A model generated the notes under the pieces. It saw only the letters and a list, made by a program, of their open reading frames with translations. It ran no database searches and was not told the DNA's origin. This document shows positions 6,758-11,490 of a stretch of DNA of 11,490 nucleotides, piece by piece. The first letter of the stretch is position 1, and each line of letters starts with the position of its first letter. The stretch lies in contig CAZWVK010000083.1 in NCBI GenBank assembly GCA_964636785.1, positions 1 to 11,490 on the forward strand. The letters are read 5' to 3'. The position numbers and the translations under genes are program-made. The DNA comes from UBA6776 sp964636785 (GTDB taxonomy: Bacteria > Bdellovibrionota > Bdellovibrionia > Bdellovibrionales > UBA1609).

Positions 6758-7123
6758 ATGACAGACGAGGTAATTACATTTTTGGGTTATGAGTGGGTGC
6801 AGCTTGAGGATGGCTTGCTCACTATTGGAATCAACGATCAAGGTTTGGAAGAATTCACTGAGATCAATTCTGTCGCGCTCCCTTCTGAGAACGAGGATGT
6901 TCATCCAGATGAAGTGTGTGGAGAGCTGGAAACGGATCAGGGTCCAATGAATCTTTACTCACCCGTTGAAGGTGTGGTTGTTGAGATCAACGAAGCTGTG
7001 AGAGAAAATCCATCACTCATCATTGAAGATCCATTCGGTGACGGATGGCTCTTTAAGGTCGAGCCAAACAATGCTTCAGATCTGGATGAATTGTCCAACG
7101 CATCTACAAACGACAATGAGTAA
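6758..7123 (+). CDS. GcvH-like lipoyl-domain protein lacking the lipoyl lysine
   Basis: The 121 residues follow glycine cleavage H protein along most of the length: YEWVQLEDGLLTIGINDQG at the N-terminus, VALPSENEDV, the hairpin NLYSPVEGVVVEINEAV, and IIEDPFGDGWLFKV at 88-101. In H protein the shuttle lysine lies in ESVKAASDLY. The aligned stretch here is ETDQGPMNLY, with Gln61 in the lysine position and no other lysine nearby. It therefore cannot carry lipoate in the normal way and should not work in glycine cleavage. An acidic, Asn-rich tail of about 20 residues follows the domain. The ribosome site GGAAGGTGG is strong, and the gene begins 16 bp after glnA, so a role tied to nitrogen control, as a binding partner or structural regulator, is a reasonable inference. 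No gcvT or gcvP is present. Confidence 0.85.
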   Translation: MTDEVITFLGYEWVQLEDGLLTIGINDQGLEEFTEINSVALPSENEDVHPDEVCGELETDQGPMNLYSPVEGVVVEINEAVRENPSLIIEDPFGDGWLFKVEPNNASDLDELSNASTNDNE

Positions 7124-7124
7124 A

Positions 7125-7162
7125 AAAAAACGCGAACTCTGATTCAGAAGTTCGCGTTTTTT
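7125..7162. terminator. Bidirectional intrinsic terminator
   Basis: A long stem pairs AAAAAACGCGAACT (7125-7138) with AGTTCGCGTTTTTT (7149-7162). The inner CTGA/TTCAG continues the stem with a one-base bulge and a tiny loop. The T-run on the plus strand and the A-run (T-run on the minus strand) let it end both the glnB-glnA-gcvH-like operon, whose stop is at 7123, and the convergent outer-membrane gene, whose stop is at 7176. Confidence 0.93.
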
Positions 7163-7175
7163 ATTTCCCTCTCGC

Positions 7176-7763
7176 TTAGAAGAAGTACTTTACAGCACCG
7201 TTTAATGAGAGTGTATCAGGCGCAGCGTCGCTCGCCGTTAAGAGATAACGAAGATTTGCACCCAAAGTCACCCATTGTTGATTGACCTGGAAGGTTGGAA
7301 TATCAACACCGATATTTGGCATAAGCCCCCCATAAGTTTGAGTGGACGGCCCAAAATCCTCAATCAGTGCACCAACTCCTAAGCCAAGATACATATCCCT
7401 AAGAATCATGGTATTTCCGCCAAGATGATAGGATCCCTTCAACAGAAAGCCAGTTCTAGTGAAGTCATCCAATCCGCCTGATCCACCTAATTGCGCTTGG
7501 TTGATTTCAATTCCTAATCCAAATGGCAAATAAGGCTGATATCCGGCTTCTATTGCATACTCCCCACCGGCGTCATACGAGCCTTCCGGATTACTTACTC
7601 CACCAAGAATACCAACATGAGGTCGATACTCCTCTTGGCTTTGTACAGGTCGCACTTCAGGAATTGCATCTGATATAGTGTTACCGACTTGCGCTTGCGC
7701 AGAAAAACCGATGGCAGCTATTGCGGCCACGATTCCACTTCGAGTGAATATTCCTAGTCCCAT
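7176..7763 (-). CDS. Small outer-membrane beta-barrel protein, function unknown
   Basis: This 195-residue protein begins with a signal peptide. Residues 1-24 run from a basic start through a hydrophobic Ala/Ile stretch to SAQA, the likely cleavage site. A short linker to about residue 47 is followed by alternating polar/hydrophobic, Gly- and aromatic-rich strands (for example HVGILGGV, YAIEAGYQPY, GFLLKGSYHL, MYLGLGVGALI, WVTLGANLRYLL). The protein ends SLNGAVKYFF; a terminal Phe is the signature recognised by the BAM assembly machinery. The size fits an eight-stranded barrel of the OmpA/OmpW kind, but I cannot name a family. AAGGAGG eight bases before the ATG is an ideal ribosome site. It appears to be a single-gene unit, closed by the terminator at 7125-7162 and divergent from the membrane-protein gene at 7869. 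Confidence 0.85.
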   Translation of the reverse strand: MGLGIFTRSGIVAAIAAIGFSAQAQVGNTISDAIPEVRPVQSQEEYRPHVGILGGVSNPEGSYDAGGEYAIEAGYQPYLPFGLGIEINQAQLGGSGGLDDFTRTGFLLKGSYHLGGNTMILRDMYLGLGVGALIEDFGPSTQTYGGLMPNIGVDIPTFQVNQQWVTLGANLRYLLTASDAAPDTLSLNGAVKYFF

Positions 7764-7833
7764 AACAAATTCCTCCTTGAACTGCAGTGTTCCAAATTTT
7801 TCTATTCTTTACTTGATTCAACAGAGAAGGAAT

Positions 7834-7851
7834 TGTGAAAGATCATTCACA
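7834..7851. promoter_or_regulatory. Candidate operator: 18-bp near-perfect palindrome
   Basis: TGTGAA-AGATCA-TTCACA is symmetric except for one A/A pair flanking the central GATC. It lies in the 105-bp region between the divergent outer-membrane and membrane-protein genes, 18 bp before the latter's ATG. The half-site resembles a CRP/FNR-type TGTGA/TCACA box but the spacer is 8 bp rather than 6. A binding protein cannot be named. Confidence 0.35.
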
Positions 7852-7868
7852 TACAAAATGGAGAAGGC

Positions 7869-9161
7869 ATGGATTGGATGAGATCCAAATATGCACATGG
7901 GATGATTCTGGTATTGGGTCTAGGTTTTTCACTCTGGATGTGCACGACATTTAAACTTCATTACGACCATGAACAAATTTTGAGCAAAGTGCACAAACTC
8001 TTAACCACCGGCGAGTGGACTCACTTTGGCAACCGTGGAACAGGAGTGGGATATATTCCTGGTACGTTTCTAACAGCTGTTGCAGCAGGACCCATGGCCA
8101 TTTGGTACTCACCCTATTCGGCGATGTTTGTGATTCAACTGAGTCAGCTGTTTGCGCTTTTTTGTTTTTATTTTCCTGCTCGAAGAATTTTTGGTGTTAC
8201 ATCCAGTTTTATTTTTCTGATTTTGTTCTGGCTCTCTCCATGGCGAATTGAACAATCCGAGCTTTATAATCCTTCGTACTTGTTTTTCTTTTCAGGACTT
8301 CATTTTTTAACAGCGTTTCAGCTTTCAAAGAGAAAATCATTCTGGATGAGTGTCTTACATGTTTTGGCACTCGGACTCTGCGCACAGGTTCATTTTTCTG
8401 TTTTGATTCTTGGAATCACCTCACTTTTTCTTTGGTGGTTTCGAATGATAAAAATCAATTGGTATGGAGTTTTGGTGGGTGTTCTTTTAACACTTTTGAC
8501 TCTAACACCGTACTTTTTAAGCCTAGCTCAGCAAAGCGCCGAAGGCATTCATGTCGATACCGAATCGGGATTCTTTCCAGGAAAAAATCTTTTATTAGTG
8601 TATCCGGTTTTAAAAGCAGCTCTTTACTGGCTGAGGTACAGCTCCTTTTATTTCGCAAGACACATATTCACCGAAGTCCATTTTCTATGGCTTGAGCCGG
8701 ACGGTTTAAGAGCTTTTATTTCTGGTTTTTTTCATTTTATGAAATGGCCCATTGGAATTGCCACCCTCTTAGTTTCCATTCTTTTTCAATGGAAGTTTTT
8801 AAAGCAGGTCTGGTCGCAGCTTCCGCTCAAGCGAATTCTTGATCGCACACAGATCGGTGAGAAAGACTGGATCTTTCACTATGCGTTTTATCTTTTCTTA
8901 GGAATGATTGGTGCGGCAGCTCTTTCACCAGTTGAATTTAATCATTGGCATTTGATTTTATGTCTGCCCGTTTCTGTCTTGCTAGTTAGTGTGGGAGCTG
9001 GAAGATTTTTAGAGCTTCATCCACGCCTTGCTTGGACCATTCCATGCGTAATCATTTACTTCTGCATCTACAACTCACTCGCGACGATGGGGAGCAAGAT
9101 GCATGATATTCACAATGATTATCATGAAGAGGTTCTAAAAGCCTATCCTCGCGGAATGTGA
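7869..9161 (+). CDS. Polytopic membrane protein, probable GT-C-type glycosyltransferase
   Basis: The 430 residues contain about ten to twelve hydrophobic segments, including roughly 11-27, 63-80, 86-102, 111-124, 137-150, 177-191, 199-218, 293-307, 338-352, 361-376 and 388-404. After the first segment comes FKLHYDHEQIL, with Asp33-His34-Glu35 at the start of the first large periplasmic loop. That is where GT-C enzymes (ArnT, PMT and related lipid-linked sugar transferases) carry their catalytic acidic pair. The overall layout also fits: an N-terminal loop with a GTGVGYIPG stretch, then a series of short loops. The donor and acceptor cannot be deduced. GGAG is placed well before the ATG. It is followed after 68 bp by the cytochrome gene on the same strand, with no terminator seen between them, so co-transcription is possible. 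Confidence is high that it is an integral membrane protein, moderate for the enzyme class. Confidence 0.7.
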   Translation: MDWMRSKYAHGMILVLGLGFSLWMCTTFKLHYDHEQILSKVHKLLTTGEWTHFGNRGTGVGYIPGTFLTAVAAGPMAIWYSPYSAMFVIQLSQLFALFCFYFPARRIFGVTSSFIFLILFWLSPWRIEQSELYNPSYLFFFSGLHFLTAFQLSKRKSFWMSVLHVLALGLCAQVHFSVLILGITSLFLWWFRMIKINWYGVLVGVLLTLLTLTPYFLSLAQQSAEGIHVDTESGFFPGKNLLLVYPVLKAALYWLRYSSFYFARHIFTEVHFLWLEPDGLRAFISGFFHFMKWPIGIATLLVSILFQWKFLKQVWSQLPLKRILDRTQIGEKDWIFHYAFYLFLGMIGAAALSPVEFNHWHLILCLPVSVLLVSVGAGRFLELHPRLAWTIPCVIIYFCIYNSLATMGSKMHDIHNDYHEEVLKAYPRGM

Positions 9162-9229
9162 CCTCATAGGTATTTTCACCTTGCCTGGCAAAGCACTCAT
9201 GTGGTTTGACCAACGTGAGGGGGATTCAA

Positions 9230-10891
9230 ATGTTTCGGTGGAAGTGTGGGGCTACGCTCCTATTCGTCTTGCTTTTAAGTATGAACTTGTGGGCAGCAGA
9301 TTGGTCAAGAGGGGTGGACATTCCCGCTGGCGGGCGCGCCAATCCTTTTGCATTCGATGAACAAGAGTTTCCTTTCTATAGGGAGATGGGACGCCACCAC
9401 GCTGTTTATTATCCTGTCACCGAAACTGGAATTCTTCTTCCTTATCATCCGATCAAACGGCTGATCGAAGGCGAATCATCCAATCCACTCAAAAGAATGA
9501 TTTCTGCTTTGCTTGGAGTTCTCAGTCCTTTTGAAACATTTGACGAATTGGAAGAGTGGCTGGGGCTTCAAGAATTTCCAACCAGTGAATATGATCCACC
9601 TTTTGAGCTTCCAAAAGAAAAAATGGATTTCCCCGATCACCGTATGGGGTTGACTTTTATGGATACGCCCCAAGGTCTTGGATTTACCGTTAGCTGTGCC
9701 CAATGCCATGTGAGCAATCTTTTTGGAAAGAAAATTTTGGGACTAACTCAACGCTTTCCACGCGCCAATGATTTCTTCAGTCGTGGACTCATGGTCACCC
9801 CGAAAGTCAGTGAAAGCCTGTTCACTTGGGCCACCGGAGCCAATGATGGTGAAGCTCAAATGTTTCGTCATCTCAAAGAAACCGTTCCTTATATCGGCGC
9901 AAAAAGGCCGACTCAGCTCGGGCTTGATACTTCTTTAGCACAAGTGGCGCTTTCACTAGCCAAGCGAAGTCAGGATTCCTATGCATCGAAAATTCCAACT
10001 CGAAGACGAGCAACTTTACTGGATCGTCATATTTCCGACAGCAAGCCTGCAGTCTGGTGGAGTGTGAAATATAAAAACCGCTGGCTCTCAGATGGCTCAG
10101 TGGTGTCTGGCAATCCCATTTATACGAATATCATTTGGAATGAGATTGGCCGCGGAGCAGATCTAGAGAGAATAGAAGAATGGCTCACTGAAAATTCGAG
10201 AATCATCAAGGAACTCACTACTGCGGTTTTCTCTGCCGAAGCACCACATATTACAGATTTCTTCCCAGCGGAAAGAATCAATGAGATGGAAGCAAGAAAA
10301 GGTGAGTCTTTATTTAATCAAGCTTGTGCGAAATGCCATGGTGTTTATGAAAAAAATTGGAATCTCCCAACTGCAAATTCAATGAGTGGGGCAGGGAGAT
10401 TAAAAACACACCTTGTTAGATATCCGAAAAACACTTTTGTTGTTGATGTCGGAACCGATCCAGGACGCTGGCAAGGAATGACAGCACTCACGCCACTCAA
10501 TGAGCTTTCGATTTCAAGAGTCAACGGCATTGTGATTGAACCCCAAAAGGGGTATGTACCACCTCCATTGGTTGGCATTTGGGCAAGATGGCCTTACTTT
10601 CACAATAATTCGGCACCTTCTTTATGTGCGGTTCTAACCAGGGGAACAAAGCGACCCGTGACTTATTGGGCGAGACCTGCCGATGATCCGTCACGCGATT
10701 TTGATTTTGAATGCAATGGGTACCCCACACCACGCTTCACCTTTGATCAGCCAAGGGATCATTTTTATGATAGTCGAAGAGCGGGCTTAAGCCGCTTCGG
10801 TCATGATGAAGGAATTTTTCTTTCTAAAGGCCGCAAAATCTTCACTCGTGAACAGAAGCAGCAGCTGATTTTGTTCTTGCAGACTTTGTGA
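9230..10891 (+). CDS. Secreted di-heme cytochrome c, RoxA-like / cytochrome c peroxidase superfamily
   Basis: From the ATG at 9230 the protein has 553 residues. The frame extends upstream to a TTG at 9206, but GAGGGGG six bases before this ATG and an immediate signal peptide (MFRWKCGATLLFVLLL, cleavage about LWA-AD at 22) support the later start. Two covalent heme sites are present: CAQCH at 156-160 and CAKCH at 366-370, about 210 residues apart. Between them is an aromatic segment, PAVWWSVKYKNRW at 273-285. After the second heme come GYVPPPLVGIWARWPYFHNN at 441-460 and a C-terminal helix ending LILFLQTL. This order resembles RoxA-like di-heme proteins, some of which cleave polyisoprene with oxygen, within the wider CCP/MauG superfamily. 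The actual substrate is unknown; peroxidase or electron-transfer roles remain possible. It acts in the periplasm or outside the cell. Its stop is only 9 bp from that of the convergent spoVR gene. Confidence 0.88.
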   Translation: MFRWKCGATLLFVLLLSMNLWAADWSRGVDIPAGGRANPFAFDEQEFPFYREMGRHHAVYYPVTETGILLPYHPIKRLIEGESSNPLKRMISALLGVLSPFETFDELEEWLGLQEFPTSEYDPPFELPKEKMDFPDHRMGLTFMDTPQGLGFTVSCAQCHVSNLFGKKILGLTQRFPRANDFFSRGLMVTPKVSESLFTWATGANDGEAQMFRHLKETVPYIGAKRPTQLGLDTSLAQVALSLAKRSQDSYASKIPTRRRATLLDRHISDSKPAVWWSVKYKNRWLSDGSVVSGNPIYTNIIWNEIGRGADLERIEEWLTENSRIIKELTTAVFSAEAPHITDFFPAERINEMEARKGESLFNQACAKCHGVYEKNWNLPTANSMSGAGRLKTHLVRYPKNTFVVDVGTDPGRWQGMTALTPLNELSISRVNGIVIEPQKGYVPPPLVGIWARWPYFHNNSAPSLCAVLTRGTKRPVTYWARPADDPSRDFDFECNGYPTPRFTFDQPRDHFYDSRRAGLSRFGHDEGIFLSKGRKIFTREQKQQLILFLQTL

Positions 10892-10900
10892 GGTCCGTCA

Positions 10901-11490
10901 CTAACTCCCCGTCGGAAGCTGATCCAATGAAACCGAGTTAAAATCTTTTCCATCAAACCCAATGATCACCCGTTCATTGTCCTGAACGGTGGCCACATGG
11001 ACTGGGCGGCTCCAAACTCTAAAAAGATTTTGCATGGTCGCCTTCATATAATCCGGCTGCATTTCAATTCCTTCAAACAAATGCCCAAGCAAAAGCTCTC
11101 CGCGATTGTTGTGATTAGCATCCAGCACATTGATGATGGGTTGACCAAAATTAGTCAGCTGAAACAAAAGCTTCTTTTTAATCAGTGGAAAATCTCGAGT
11201 GTCCACTTCATACTCGCCCGTTCTTTGATTGAACTTATAAACAAAGAGCTTGTGATCCACACAGAACTCTTCTGTTAAAAACTCATCAACAAATGTCACA
11301 TCATTATAATGCTTGCGAACTTCAAAGATCTTTTCGCGACCAAGCCCGGTGTTTTTATTCCAGGCTCTTTTTTCAGCCAAATCCGTGCAATTTTCCCACT
11401 CACGTCCAAACTGACCCTTGTTCCATCGCTCTTCAATGGTGCGAAAGAGTTCAATTCCAACTTTATACGGGTTAAAACCATTTGGCGCCA
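10901..11490 (-). CDS. SpoVR family protein, C-terminal part (5' end beyond window)
   Basis: The minus-strand frame is open from the stop at 10901-10903 to the right edge, giving about 195 residues of C-terminus. An internal TTG at 11380 is not the true start, because clear family sequence continues upstream. From the edge it reads APNGFNPYKVGIELFRTIEE, then ERWNKGQFGREWE, GLGREKIFEVRKHYNDVTFVDEF, FCVDHKLFVYKFNQRTGEYE, KKKLLFQLTNFGQPIINVLD, NNRGELLLGH and WSRPVHVAT. These match the conserved end of SpoVR/YcgB proteins. The family was named from a Bacillus spore-cortex gene but is widespread in non-sporulating proteobacteria, typically the last gene of a prkA-yeaH-ycgB cluster linked to stress. 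Those partners would lie to the right of this window. Its biochemical activity is not known. Confidence 0.93.
   Translation of the reverse strand, partial: APNGFNPYKVGIELFRTIEERWNKGQFGREWENCTDLAEKRAWNKNTGLGREKIFEVRKHYNDVTFVDEFLTEEFCVDHKLFVYKFNQRTGEYEVDTRDFPLIKKKLLFQLTNFGQPIINVLDANHNNRGELLLGHLFEGIEMQPDYMKATMQNLFRVWSRPVHVATVQDNERVIIGFDGKDFNSVSLDQLPTGS

Noticed and set aside
7678..7881. 67-codon plus-strand frame spanning the outer-membrane gene start and the divergent promoter region
   Set aside because: It is antisense to a signal-peptide coding region and overlaps the start of the next gene; no ribosome site.
9206..9229. Upstream TTG start for the cytochrome gene
   Set aside because: The ribosome site GAGGGGG lies inside this extension and the signal peptide begins cleanly at the ATG at 9230.
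11296..11481. 61-codon minus-strand frame near the right edge
   Set aside because: It is out of frame with the conserved SpoVR sequence that covers the same stretch.

Overview
The window looks like a chromosomal segment from a Gram-negative bacterium, most likely a deltaproteobacterial or Bdellovibrionota-type lineage. This rests on a SecA without the C-terminal zinc tail, a type I glutamine synthetase paired with PII, an outer-membrane beta-barrel, a periplasmic di-heme c-type cytochrome of the RoxA-like kind, and a SpoVR homologue. The lineage is an inference from gene content; no rRNA or other marker is present.

Layout. (1) Positions 1-364 hold no firm gene. They start with a perfect 7-bp tandem repeat running in from the left edge, followed by a short plus-strand reading frame of uncertain status and an 89-bp imperfect inverted repeat with 27-bp arms. 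(2) Positions 365-4859, minus strand, form a compact cluster read right to left: trmL (tRNA wobble methylase), secA (translocase ATPase), a zinc-ribbon/acidic-linker protein that starts 1 bp after the secA stop, and a small exported coiled-coil protein that overlaps it by 14 bp. (3) Positions 4967-7123, plus strand, form a nitrogen operon: glnB (PII), glnA (glutamine synthetase), and a GcvH-like protein with glutamine where the lipoyl lysine should be. A strong bidirectional terminator at 7125-7162 ends it. (4) Positions 7176-7763, minus strand, encode a small outer-membrane beta-barrel whose stop faces the same terminator. (5) Positions 7869-10891, plus strand, carry a polytopic membrane protein, probably a GT-C-type glycosyltransferase, followed by a secreted di-heme cytochrome c. 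(6) From 10901 to the right edge, minus strand, lies the C-terminal part of a SpoVR-family protein, converging on the cytochrome gene with only 9 bp between stops.

How they work together. glnB and glnA form a classical ammonia-assimilation pair, and both keep the tyrosines used for nucleotidylation (PII Tyr51, GS Tyr399). The lysine-less H-like protein is a tightly spaced third member of this operon and is the most interesting item in the window. The secA cluster links protein export to two uncharacterised small proteins, one cytosolic with a zinc ribbon and one exported. No CRISPR array, tRNA, rRNA, complete insertion sequence or phage gene was seen.
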